A stretch of DNA of 64,000 nucleotides, taken from Berkiella sp964496435. GTDB lineage: Bacteria; Pseudomonadota; Gammaproteobacteria; Berkiellales; Berkiellaceae. The position numbers were made by a program, and so were the translations under genes. The stretch is taken from contig CAZBZP010000019.1 in assembly GCA_964496435.1 (NCBI GenBank), forward strand, positions 1-64,000, written 5' to 3'. Position 1 is the first letter of the stretch. Every line of letters starts with the position of its first letter. The notes beneath the pieces were generated by a model. It was not told the DNA's origin. It saw nothing but the letters and a program-made list of their open reading frames with translations, and searched no databases. This document shows, in pieces, positions 45,336 to 53,406 of this stretch.

Positions 45336-46049
45336 TTGATTGCGCAGTCAAAGCCAAAAATTCTTTTATTAGATGATGATTCATCTTTTCTTGATGTTGC
45401 AAATTATTATTTAGAAAAGAAATTTAGTAATACCGCAATTATTACAAAATTCACTTCTTCTATTCCCTTCTTCCAACACATTCAAAATTATTGCTATTTA
45501 CCGGAAACCCCAAAGGATATTATTCAAACATTCTATGCAAATGAAAAATCTCAACTAAATATTGCACAAACTTTAAAAGATTTATCTGAATTACCAGCAA
45601 TTCTTATCATCGACCACCACTTACGAAATGAAACTACAAACGGGGTCGAGATTAGCCAAAAGATCCGCGAGTTTTTCCCCTGTCATTTTATAATTTTACT
45701 CACTTCAGAAATTGATACAAACAAAGCCGTCAACTTGCATAACAATGAGATAATTGACCTTTTTGTACGAAAGGATGACATCAGTCCTATGGATTATGTT
45801 CATTCATACATCACGAAGCTAGTAAATAAATTAAAGGTGGATAGTTATATAAGTCCACAAGATGTATTCGGTTTTGAAAATATTTTAGAAGATGAGATAT
45901 ATGTTTCGAAGCGGGATGAGCTGTTAAATGAAGTCTCATATAAATCATATTTAACTATTTCAGAGAATGGCAATATTGCTGTATTAAATATGGACAATCA
46001 AATCAACTATTATACCTATAGCAAAAGGGTTTTTAGTTTAAATGGATGA
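45336..46049 (+). CDS. receiver-domain protein (response regulator without known output domain)
   Basis: The start is TTG with GGAGAG upstream. The N-terminal receiver shows KILLLDDDSSFLDVA (acidic pocket) and ILIIDHHLRNETTNGVEI with the phospho-accepting Asp near residue 92, followed by FIILLTSEID (Thr/Ser switch). The C-terminal 90 residues are unknown and have no clear DNA-binding motif. It overlaps the HTH gene by eight bases. The partner kinase is likely the one at 48163-49515 in the same operon. Confidence 0.8.
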   Translation: MIAQSKPKILLLDDDSSFLDVANYYLEKKFSNTAIITKFTSSIPFFQHIQNYCYLPETPKDIIQTFYANEKSQLNIAQTLKDLSELPAILIIDHHLRNETTNGVEISQKIREFFPCHFIILLTSEIDTNKAVNLHNNEIIDLFVRKDDISPMDYVHSYITKLVNKLKVDSYISPQDVFGFENILEDEIYVSKRDELLNEVSYKSYLTISENGNIAVLNMDNQINYYTYSKRVFSLNG

Positions 46050-46656
46050 TCTCAACGTAATAAAAGAAAACCTAGTTCAGAAGTCACCAGCAAAAAGAAT
46101 TAAATTTCTGCGCCAGAAAGTGATTAAGAAAAATCAAGAACAATTTTGTCAAGATGGGATCATCAGATCCAGCACCCTTAAATATATGGAGACGGGTAGG
46201 ATCAAAATAAGTCCTCGGATTGCAGAAAGACTTGTACATAAATTCCGTCTAGAAGGAATAATTTGCAAAGAAGAGATATTTCTTGAGCCTGAAAGTGACT
46301 GTCAAATTATTTTAGATGATACCCGTGAAAAAATAATTGGTCCATCAGGATCAAATCTTGAAGAAATTAGGAAAAAACTCTCTTCTCTTATCCCCGTTCA
46401 AATCGATAGGGAATTATGCCCAGCTATTGCTCCAAACGGAGCAACTGCATTAGCTAGGGAATTAAGAGAAGAAGATCTATCTCAACTAAAAAATACACTT
46501 TGCCTTGTGCATGGAACTAAAACATTTGTATCATTATTATCTTATGAAAATAATCAAATCCTTGCTGACAACAACGGTAAAATTGAGCGTTTTCCTACAA
46601 ATATTATTCATTTTTGTGGGATGTATGCCATTGAGATCTTATATTTTAACAAATAA
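46042..46656 (+). CDS. HTH transcription regulator of the sensory operon
   Basis: The 204-residue product has an N-terminal XRE-like helix-turn-helix: SPAKRIKFLRQKVIKKNQEQFCQD, then STLKYMETGRIKISPRIAERLV. The C-terminal 90 residues (TLCLVHGTKTFVSLLSYENNQILADNNG) resemble the beta-rich S24/LexA tail, but I see no clear Ser-Lys pair. It could be the DNA-binding output of the receiver protein encoded just upstream. The start overlaps the receiver stop. Confidence 0.65.
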   Translation: MDDLNVIKENLVQKSPAKRIKFLRQKVIKKNQEQFCQDGIIRSSTLKYMETGRIKISPRIAERLVHKFRLEGIICKEEIFLEPESDCQIILDDTREKIIGPSGSNLEEIRKKLSSLIPVQIDRELCPAIAPNGATALARELREEDLSQLKNTLCLVHGTKTFVSLLSYENNQILADNNGKIERFPTNIIHFCGMYAIEILYFNK

Positions 46657-46669
46657 TGGAGTCTTGCAT

Positions 46670-47065
46670 ATGAAAGAACAGAATAAAATTACGGAATCTG
46701 CCTTGCAAGGAACTTGGGAACTTCTTGAGTTTAAAATCACCCAACCAGATGGCGTAGAAAAGAACTGGGGGCCTAAGCCAAACGGGATAATTATCTACGA
46801 CAAGTCTGGCCGCATGTCGACTTCTATTAACTCAGGCGTAACTGCTGACAATCCTAACGATAATTTTAAAAATATTCTCTTTTATGCGGGTACTTACACA
46901 ATTGCAGGCCCGAATAAAATTTTGCATACTGTCACCAACGCATCTGACCCGGAAAGAATTGGAAAGACTTTGGTCAGAAACGCAGAAATAATTAATGATA
47001 ATCAATTATGTTTGACAGCTACGGGCGACTATGGACAGGCCTACCTACTTTTCAAGAAGATTTAG
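46670..47065 (+). CDS. lipocalin-like domain protein
   Basis: The frame runs through the HTH gene, but the ATG at 46670 has GGAG upstream and gives a clean 131-residue protein. It has the lipocalin-like (Lipocalin_5) pattern: LQGTWELLEFKITQPDG, then NGIIIYDKSGRMSTSI, then YAGTYTIAGPNKILHTVTNASDPERIGKTLVR. Proteins of this family bind small ligands or act in polyketide-related enzymes. There is no signal peptide, so it should be cytosolic. It overlaps the start of the binding-protein gene. Confidence 0.75.
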   Translation: MKEQNKITESALQGTWELLEFKITQPDGVEKNWGPKPNGIIIYDKSGRMSTSINSGVTADNPNDNFKNILFYAGTYTIAGPNKILHTVTNASDPERIGKTLVRNAEIINDNQLCLTATGDYGQAYLLFKKI

Positions 47066-48176
47066 AACACTTGTTATTTTAATAAGCATTTTTGTTTCCA
47101 ATCCAATTTTAGCTAACGATAAATTGATCGAAGTTAAAATTGGATTGTTAGAAAGTTTGTCACCCAAAACACCCTCTACCTCCGATCGATACAAATCTCT
47201 AAATGAATCCGCACTCTATTACGCTCTTGGCGAGAATGAAAAAAAACTGCATGCGTGTGGTTACAAAATAACGACTTCAACATCGTATTTTGATACTTTC
47301 GATGCTTTAGAGCTTATTGCTGAGGCAAAAGAATTAGAGCAATCCAATATGTGGGTTATTATTGGACCAAGAAGAAGCAATCATTTTATTACAGCATCTA
47401 AAGAACTCAAAGAAACCCCGATGATTTCAACATTGGCTAATGCTGATGCTATATATAAATCAAATAAGTTAGTTTTTTCAATGTCCCCAAGTACCTCTAT
47501 TTTAGCTAAAACAATATCAAATGAAATTGAAAAAAATTATTATGGGAAGACATATGGCACGGTGGTGGATGTTAGATGCGATAGCTGTATTGATTTTGTA
47601 AAAGCTTTCCGCAAATATAACACTAACAGTAAAGAGGCTTTTTATCTTGAAGTAGCAGATAGTAAGCCTGACTTAGATAAGCTCAAAGAAAATCTATCCA
47701 AGCATAATATAGATTATCTCGTTGTCCCCAATTATTCAGAGCTATCAGGTCATATCATCTCTGAAATCCAAAAATTCAACCCTTCCATCAAGTACATCGG
47801 TTCAGATGGCTGGGGTGAGAAATCTTTTAGCTATATAAATGGTTATGGAGTTGGTAAAGATGTTGTTGCTATGTCAATAAAGGTTGGGGTTCAAGATAGT
47901 GATAAAGCCAATCACTTCAAAATATATTCTTTAGATAGTGAAGTTAATGGTTCGAATATTAAACCACCTTACAGCGTCTATGCCTTAGTCGAACTGATCA
48001 GAGTTTTATCAGACGATCTTTGTAAGTCTTCAGCAAAGAGTAAGCAAGATTTTACGAAATATTTAGCTTTACAGTCATCAAACCATTTTCAAAAAAGTGT
48101 GCCTTATTCCATTTATACAATTAGAGATGGACAGCTAGAATTTTCACATTATGTGAAGAGCAATGAAGCAAAATAG
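47031..48176 (+). CDS. periplasmic ligand-binding protein (type 1 / Leu-Ile-Val-binding fold)
   Basis: The 381-residue product has a signal peptide (FRTLVILISIFVSNPILA) and the type-1 periplasmic binding fold: VIIGPRRSNHFITASKELKETPMISTLANAD and LVFSMSPSTSILAKTI. Later landmarks are YLVVPNYSELSGHIISEI and YIGSDGWGE. It probably binds an amino-acid-like or other small ligand. There is no ABC permease nearby; instead the next gene is a membrane histidine kinase, so it likely serves as a sensory ligand receptor. It overlaps the lipocalin gene by 35 bases and the kinase by 14. Confidence 0.75.
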   Translation: MDRPTYFSRRFRTLVILISIFVSNPILANDKLIEVKIGLLESLSPKTPSTSDRYKSLNESALYYALGENEKKLHACGYKITTSTSYFDTFDALELIAEAKELEQSNMWVIIGPRRSNHFITASKELKETPMISTLANADAIYKSNKLVFSMSPSTSILAKTISNEIEKNYYGKTYGTVVDVRCDSCIDFVKAFRKYNTNSKEAFYLEVADSKPDLDKLKENLSKHNIDYLVVPNYSELSGHIISEIQKFNPSIKYIGSDGWGEKSFSYINGYGVGKDVVAMSIKVGVQDSDKANHFKIYSLDSEVNGSNIKPPYSVYALVELIRVLSDDLCKSSAKSKQDFTKYLALQSSNHFQKSVPYSIYTIRDGQLEFSHYVKSNEAK

Positions 48177-49515
48177 CAATATCAATACTATCTGTTTTCA
48201 GGCCTCATTCTGGCCTTCTTTTGTAATCGCTTTTTTATCAATAGCTATATCGGCAATATTTTTTAACTATCACTTACATAACATATTGGAAAAAGAGATA
48301 AAAAGGCATGAGCTCGTAGGTCAAGTTATCTCCACAGCTATTGTTCCTAATCTGATAATTAATAACACTAACGCTGTGAAAGTAATTTTAGACCATTTTA
48401 AAAAAAAATATGAATTGAATGCATTGGTTGTTAAGAATCAAAACACTTCAGGTAATAAACTAACACTCTTAAATGTTTTGGGATCACAACATATCTCTTC
48501 TTCTTGGGAAATCCCAGGGCTCTCCCCTTCTCAATACTTAGTTATGGATTCCCGACTTGATACCAAAATAATAATTATGCCATTTCTCACATCAATGGGA
48601 ATCATCATATTATTTATTGTGGCATCAATAATAATGTACCGAAGAATTAAAGGAAAATTACATTCACAAATTGTATTACCAATTAATCAAACACTAAACT
48701 GTAAAGGCAATGATGCCGAATGGTTCGCCAAAAACTCTGCGGCAACAGAAATAGTGGTTTTGTATAACAAGACTAATGAGTTTATTAGAAAGCTACATAA
48801 GCAACGAGATATTATTGAAGAACAAAGCATCAAACAAGCTAAGTACGATGTGGCCCTACAACTTGCTCACGATATTCGATCCCCAATTTTGGCATTAGAA
48901 ACCATTAGCGATTTATTTTCAGAATTAACAGACGATGGTAAGGCTCTCATAAAAAATGTTACGAAGAGGATTTCAGAAATCGCTGATGACATTCTTAAAG
49001 AACATCAACCTTACCTTGAAGATGCAACTGATACTTCGCATCATGACATATCGAAAATAGTCAGTTCGTTACATGAAGAAAAGAAATCATCATGTTCAAA
49101 CAAAGATATATCATTTGAGCTTACAGTTGATGATTTGTCCTCACGTACAATTGTTAATATTCCCGAGAAACATCTAAAGAGAATCCTTTCAAATATCATT
49201 GACAATTCGATTGAGTCAATTCAGGGAAGCGGTGTTATACAATTAAAGGTTCATTCAGATCAAGAATGTGCTCATCTCATCGTAATAGATACAGGTCAAG
49301 GAATTGCACCTCATAATTTAGAAAATATATTTAAGCATGGATTCAGTTTAAAGCCATCAGGGAAAGGATTAGGGCTGCCCTATGTTAAAGATATAATTAA
49401 GACGCATGGTGGCCAAATTGAGATTCAATCGACGCTTGGTGAAGGAACCTCCATTAAAATATCTATACGAAATATTCGAGTCCATAACAATGCTTCCTCA
49501 GAAGATAACATTTGA
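48163..49515 (+). CDS. membrane sensor histidine kinase
   Basis: The 450-residue product has two membrane helices (about residues 15-35 and 142-160) that bracket a periplasmic domain of about 105 residues. The H-box is ALQLAHDIRSPILALE with His near 235. The ATPase has the N-box DNSIESIQGSG, G1 VIDTGQGIAP and G2 GKGLGLPYV. It probably senses the binding protein encoded upstream and phosphorylates the receiver at 45336. The stop overlaps the following XRE gene. Confidence 0.88.
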   Translation: MKQNSNINTICFQASFWPSFVIAFLSIAISAIFFNYHLHNILEKEIKRHELVGQVISTAIVPNLIINNTNAVKVILDHFKKKYELNALVVKNQNTSGNKLTLLNVLGSQHISSSWEIPGLSPSQYLVMDSRLDTKIIIMPFLTSMGIIILFIVASIIMYRRIKGKLHSQIVLPINQTLNCKGNDAEWFAKNSAATEIVVLYNKTNEFIRKLHKQRDIIEEQSIKQAKYDVALQLAHDIRSPILALETISDLFSELTDDGKALIKNVTKRISEIADDILKEHQPYLEDATDTSHHDISKIVSSLHEEKKSSCSNKDISFELTVDDLSSRTIVNIPEKHLKRILSNIIDNSIESIQGSGVIQLKVHSDQECAHLIVIDTGQGIAPHNLENIFKHGFSLKPSGKGLGLPYVKDIIKTHGGQIEIQSTLGEGTSIKISIRNIRVHNNASSEDNI

Positions 49516-49762
49516 ATCATCTTGTGATTATAGTTTGTTTGAAAAGGAAATTCGTAAGCGTCTTAAGAATACACGAATTGAGTTAGGTTTCATCTCAGCA
49601 AAAGACTTTGCTGTCAATAAAGGTATAAAAATCTCTACATATGCTCTTCATGAAGCTGGAACAAGAAGCATGTCTATCAAGGTTATTGTTGAGTATGCAA
49701 ATCTACTTAATATTCAGCCAAGTTGGCTTATAACAGGCTTAGGAGCAAAATTTAATAGTTAA
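49490..49762 (+). CDS. small XRE-family regulator
   Basis: The frame opens at 49406 inside the kinase gene, but the ATG at 49490 (MLPQKITFESS) fits better and overlaps the kinase stop by 26 bases. The 90-residue product has an XRE helix-turn-helix: IRKRLKNTRIELGFISAKDFAV, then STYALHEAGTRSMSIKVIVEYANLL. The tail NIQPSWLITGLG is the usual phage-repressor ending. It is the last gene of the sensory operon and may autoregulate it. Confidence 0.75.
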   Translation: MLPQKITFESSCDYSLFEKEIRKRLKNTRIELGFISAKDFAVNKGIKISTYALHEAGTRSMSIKVIVEYANLLNIQPSWLITGLGAKFNS

Positions 49763-49937
49763 TTCATACTCTTTTTTCGGTTCAAATTGATCAGCGGAAT
49801 ACGCATCAGGTTTAGCGCGGAGTTTGTCAATCAGTAACACTAACTTTAACGGCTGAAGACGAAGATATTTAATCACTATAAGGTTTGAGCTTTAGTAACT
49901 GTAATTTTGCATTTATTAGTACATAAATGGGGTCTAA

Positions 49938-50357
49938 ATGTTTTATAAATTTATTAAATCACTACGAACGCCTTCACTATATCCTCTTAGAGCAAGCATA
50001 GTTGCCGGGGTGTTTTTTACTGTGTGTGCAATACCTTTTGCACCATGGTCAACTTTAATCTATGTAGGTCCCACAGTAGGCTCAATTCTTTTTTGCAGTC
50101 TTAAATTAAGGAATTTCATTTATAAATATGCCGGTCGACAACCAGTAAATCCTTATCAAGGGGAAGCTCATAACAAAGGCGGAGATGCTGGATTTAGTTA
50201 TAAAGGCTACGCGGAAAGTTTTTTTCATTTACCATCATGGCGGCACCCGCTTGTTTTTGGACGAGCCATGAGACATGAAACGAAATATAGAGCAAGGCGT
50301 GAAGCTGCCGAAGATAGAAATACGTTATCCAACAATAGAAATTCAAGGTATAGGTAA
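49938..50357 (+). CDS. small membrane protein, unknown function
   Basis: The 139-residue product has two hydrophobic segments (SIVAGVFFTVCAIPFAPW and STLIYVGPTVGSILFCSL) near the N-terminus and a basic, Arg-rich C-terminus (RAMRHETKYRARREAAEDR). I recognise no family. It lies 175 bases after the sensory operon and directly before the maintenance region. It has its own spacing and may be independently expressed. Confidence 0.5.
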   Translation: MFYKFIKSLRTPSLYPLRASIVAGVFFTVCAIPFAPWSTLIYVGPTVGSILFCSLKLRNFIYKYAGRQPVNPYQGEAHNKGGDAGFSYKGYAESFFHLPSWRHPLVFGRAMRHETKYRARREAAEDRNTLSNNRNSRYR

Positions 50358-50517
50358 TAAAATTGTCTTCTATAAATCATCTTTAATTGAGTTCTGCTTA
50401 ATTCCGAGGTTTGTTATCATTGCGACGCAATTCAACTTGTTACTGAATACTTTGTTTTAGTTGCTTTGCTCAGGCCTCACCCTACCCTCAGTCTGATGAT
50501 TATTGGAAAGCTACATA

Positions 50518-50531
50518 GTTTCACGTGAAAC
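50518..50531. promoter_or_regulatory. canonical parS site (chromosomal ParB/Spo0J type)
   Basis: GTTTCACGTGAAAC is a perfect 14-base palindrome and, with its flanks (AGTTTCACGTGAAACA), matches the universal bacterial parS (TGTTTCACGTGAAACA) at 15 of 16 positions. It is the likely target of the Spo0J-type ParB encoded at 55658. Confidence 0.85.
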
Positions 50532-50634
50532 ATTTTTGATATCTTTCGCTTTTCTAAATTTTATCAACATATTGATTTTATTATATATTTTATATTACCA
50601 CCTAAGAATTCATTAAACTAACAACGTTTTATAT

Positions 50635-50736
50635 GTGACATCTTTGTGAAGAATTTTCCTTTAAACCCCTATATCCAACATTTCTATTACCAATATTGTC
50701 TGCCTAGCAAAGAACCAAATGTGACATTCTTGTGAA
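50635..50736 (-). repeat. two iterons in inverted orientation
   Basis: GTGACATCTTTGTGAA (50635-50650) and GTGACATTCTTGTGAA (50721-50736) are complements of the TTCACAAAnAnGTCAC iterons found at 51919-52019, so they face the other way on the far side of the centromere repeats. Confidence 0.7.
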
Positions 50737-50757
50737 GTCTTCTTTTTAGCCGTTTTA

Positions 50758-51827
50758 GTGGGAACCTAGTTCCCACNNNNNNNNNNNNNNNNNNNNNNNN
50801 NNNNNNNNNNNNNNNNNNNNNNNNNNNNNNNNNNNNNNNNNNNNNNNNNNNNNNNNNNNNNNNNNNNNNNNNNNNNTGGGAACCTAGTTCCCACCTACTT
50901 CAACCATGGCCTTGATACTTCTACTCTTGACTATTTTTACCCCCCTACCCCGCTAACATTCTTTATTCTTGGCAAGTGGGAACCAGGTTCCCACTAGAAG
51001 CAATTCTCTGGATGACATTACAATAAATAGTAAATAGGAGATTGGATTTTGATCCCGAACATAGGAAGGAACATAGTTCACTGATACATCACAAAAGCTG
51101 TCGAAATAAGTCGCCACTAAATTTACCTCGCTACCCTCCTTACTATTTATCCCTTTCAAGCGGGAACCTAGTTCCCACTTATGAATTCTTAGGGCAATAT
51201 TGCGGTCGGGTGATAATTAATCCGGGATTCCTTTCCAGAGTTATAAAACTATAATTCAACTGGGAACTAGGTTCCCAGTTGAAAAAATTAGTGCAAATTC
51301 TTAGGTAGCATGCTCATAGTTACCAATAATATTCATAATTTTTTCCTACCGATCTAGGCGGGAACTAGGTTCCCACCTAGGGGTTAATGAAAGATAAGTT
51401 CTTCCGTACCTGCTAAAAATTAACATTAATACAGTTGATACATCTCTTGATTAAAGCACGTGGGAACCTAGTTCTCACCTACTTTCATGCAGGCATTAGC
51501 TCTTCAGCCTACGTTAAGAATCATTCTTCCTAGTCTCACTTAACTTCCAGCTTTAAGCAGGTGGGAACCAGGTTCCCACTTGTAAAAGGAATAGCAACCG
51601 ACCTCAAACCGGAGGAGTGTGAACCAAATCCCCATTTGTATTTAACAAGCGGCCACAACTCAATTTTGCTCATCCGCTGCTGACTTAACTTCTTTACTTT
51701 ACCTAGCAGGAACCTGGTTCCCACTTAATACGTTTTACAGGGTAGGATGTAGAAGTGATAAAAAGAAAATAGTAGCTTTTAAAGATTACATAGTCATTTT
51801 TGAAGTGGGAACCTAGTTCCCACTTCA
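50758..51827. repeat. SopC-like centromere: palindromic repeats at about 100-bp spacing
   Basis: The unit is GTGGGAACCTAGTTCCCAC or its CAGG/CTAGG-centred variants. Copies lie at 50758-50776, 50877-50894, 50976-50994, 51160-51178, 51257-51281, 51359-51376, 51460-51478, 51561-51579, 51706-51724 and 51801-51827, with a degenerate one near 51617-51635. Centres are mostly 99-101 bases apart. The unit resembles the F-plasmid SopB site TGGGACCACGGTCCCA, and a SopB-type ParB is encoded downstream. The spacers between units are unrelated to each other. The sequence gap lies between the first two copies. Confidence 0.85.
50777..50876. other. assembly gap of 100 N
   Basis: Exactly 100 N bases separate two identical copies of the centromere palindrome. 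The length is the conventional placeholder, so the true distance and number of repeats are unknown. Confidence 0.98.
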
Positions 51828-51899
51828 GTTTTAACTTGAAATTTTTTCAAAAAGTGATAAATTAATAGATAGGATTAATACAAAAATGAAGTACCCTTT

Positions 51900-51920
51900 A
51901 AATGCTGCGCGGCAGCATTT
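51900..51920. repeat. 9-bp hairpin at the left edge of the iterons
   Basis: AAATGCTGC and its exact complement flank a GCG loop and abut the first iteron. It may mark the origin or end a transcript. Confidence 0.5.
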
Positions 51921-52019
51921 CACAAAAACGACACACATTCACAAATATGTCACCTGAAATTCACAAATTTGTCTTGGCTATTTCACAAATACGTCTCACT
52001 ATTTTCACAATACTGTCAC
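51919..52019 (+). repeat. origin iterons (five direct repeats, 19-22 bp apart)
   Basis: Copies of TTCACAAATACGTCAC start at 51919, 51938, 51960, 51982 and 52004 (TTCACAAATATGTCAC, TTCACAAATTTGTCTT, TTCACAAATACGTCTC and so on). The last three intervals are exactly 22 bases. This is the usual form of binding sites for a Rep_3 initiator, which is encoded at 54450. It is the likely vegetative origin, upstream of parA. Confidence 0.85.
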
Positions 52020-52203
52020 ATCAAATTAAACTTATTAATTAAAAATCAGAAACTTAGAGTACCAATAATTCTTAAAACGAATACAAAATATATAAACAAC
52101 TTCGTTTTATTCACTTCGTTTAGCATTTTGAGATCAAAAGCTTTGATTTTGATAAACTGCGATCTATAATTGGGTGTAATAGCATTGAAAGGGACTCCAA
52201 CCA

Positions 52204-53406
52204 ATGTCTTCAGACATAACAGAAATTCTAGACGCTTGTATCCATAATGGCGAGCAAGTATTAGAAGCACTAAAGAAAGCAAGTTTTGCACCCGACTCCG
52301 AAAAACGTTTAGAAAGAACATTTAATCTTGCACAAGCAGCAAAATTGATTGGAGTTACCACGCAAGGTTTACGCAAAGCTGAACAGGAGGGAAGACTTCC
52401 TGAGCCAGACAAAGAAGGGACCAGAAATAAAAAGTTCTACACTCTTGAGCGTATAAACAAAGCCAGAGATTATTTTGATACAAGACCTGGGAGGAAAAAG
52501 GGCGATCCTACCTTAGTGCAGGCTGTCATCAATTTTAAGGGTGGAGTATTCAAAACTACCGTCTCAATACATGAAGCTCAGTACTTAGCTCTTAAGGGTT
52601 ATCGTGTTTTACTTATAGATGCAGATAGCCAAGCTTCAACGACACGGTTTTTTGTTTTCAACCCTGATGATACAGCAAATAAAATCCATACCATAGGCGA
52701 CTTCCTAACAGGAGAAATTCATTCTCTGGAACCAGCAATCTTAAAAACATGTTGGGATGGGTTAGATTTAATACCAGCCAATTTGAGTTTATACCAATCA
52801 GAACTTCTTTTGCCCTATAAGGCAGGGCAGGGGGAAATGTCGCAAGGATTTTATAACCTATTAAGAGATGGGATTGAGACTGTAAAGGATGACTACGATG
52901 TAATTATTATTGATGCTCCTCCTGCATTGGGGATAATTTCAATGAATGTGGTTTATGCTGCGGACGCGCTAGTTATACCCGTTCCACCATCCTATTCAGA
53001 TTTTACTTCTACGTTGCAATTTTTTAATATGCTTCGCGAAGTGGTAGATGCAATTGGCTCTCGAAAATATGCGTACATTAAATTGTTACTGACTAAATTT
53101 GATGCAACAGAAAAATTACTGGTCTCTGGTTCCAATGAAAGTAATGAATCATTGGCCTTTGCTCGAATGATCCGACATGTATTTGGAAGCAACATGTTGC
53201 TACAAAGCACATTTGGAAACACTGCTGAAATACTTAGAGCAAGTCAAAATTTAAGAACTGTATATGAGCAAACGGATATTAAAGTTAAGAAAACCTATGA
53301 TCGTGCTATCAATATAATCAATAAATTTTGTAGCGAGCTGGAGACTTTAATAAAAGCAACATGGCCCTCTTATTCTGAAGAACTGATTGATGAAGGGGTC
53401 TTTTAA
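52204..53406 (+). CDS. parA: plasmid partition ATPase ParA (type Ia, with HTH)
   Basis: The 400-residue product has an N-terminal MerR-like HTH (FNLAQAAKLIGVTTQGLRKAE), as in F SopA and P1 ParA. The deviant Walker A is FKGGVFKTTVS near residue 112, followed by VLLIDADSQAST and YDVIIIDAPPALG. The HTH part usually represses the par operon. It is followed directly by parB without a gap. It is expected to move plasmid copies through ParB bound at the palindromic repeats. Confidence 0.95.
   Translation: MSSDITEILDACIHNGEQVLEALKKASFAPDSEKRLERTFNLAQAAKLIGVTTQGLRKAEQEGRLPEPDKEGTRNKKFYTLERINKARDYFDTRPGRKKGDPTLVQAVINFKGGVFKTTVSIHEAQYLALKGYRVLLIDADSQASTTRFFVFNPDDTANKIHTIGDFLTGEIHSLEPAILKTCWDGLDLIPANLSLYQSELLLPYKAGQGEMSQGFYNLLRDGIETVKDDYDVIIIDAPPALGIISMNVVYAADALVIPVPPSYSDFTSTLQFFNMLREVVDAIGSRKYAYIKLLLTKFDATEKLLVSGSNESNESLAFARMIRHVFGSNMLLQSTFGNTAEILRASQNLRTVYEQTDIKVKKTYDRAINIINKFCSELETLIKATWPSYSEELIDEGVF

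Noticed and set aside
50758..51827. Regular repeats with unique spacers that could suggest a CRISPR array
   Set aside because: The repeat is a short perfect palindrome of 17-19 bases with spacing near 100 bases, variable centres and no cas genes. It matches a SopC-type centromere next to parA/parB.
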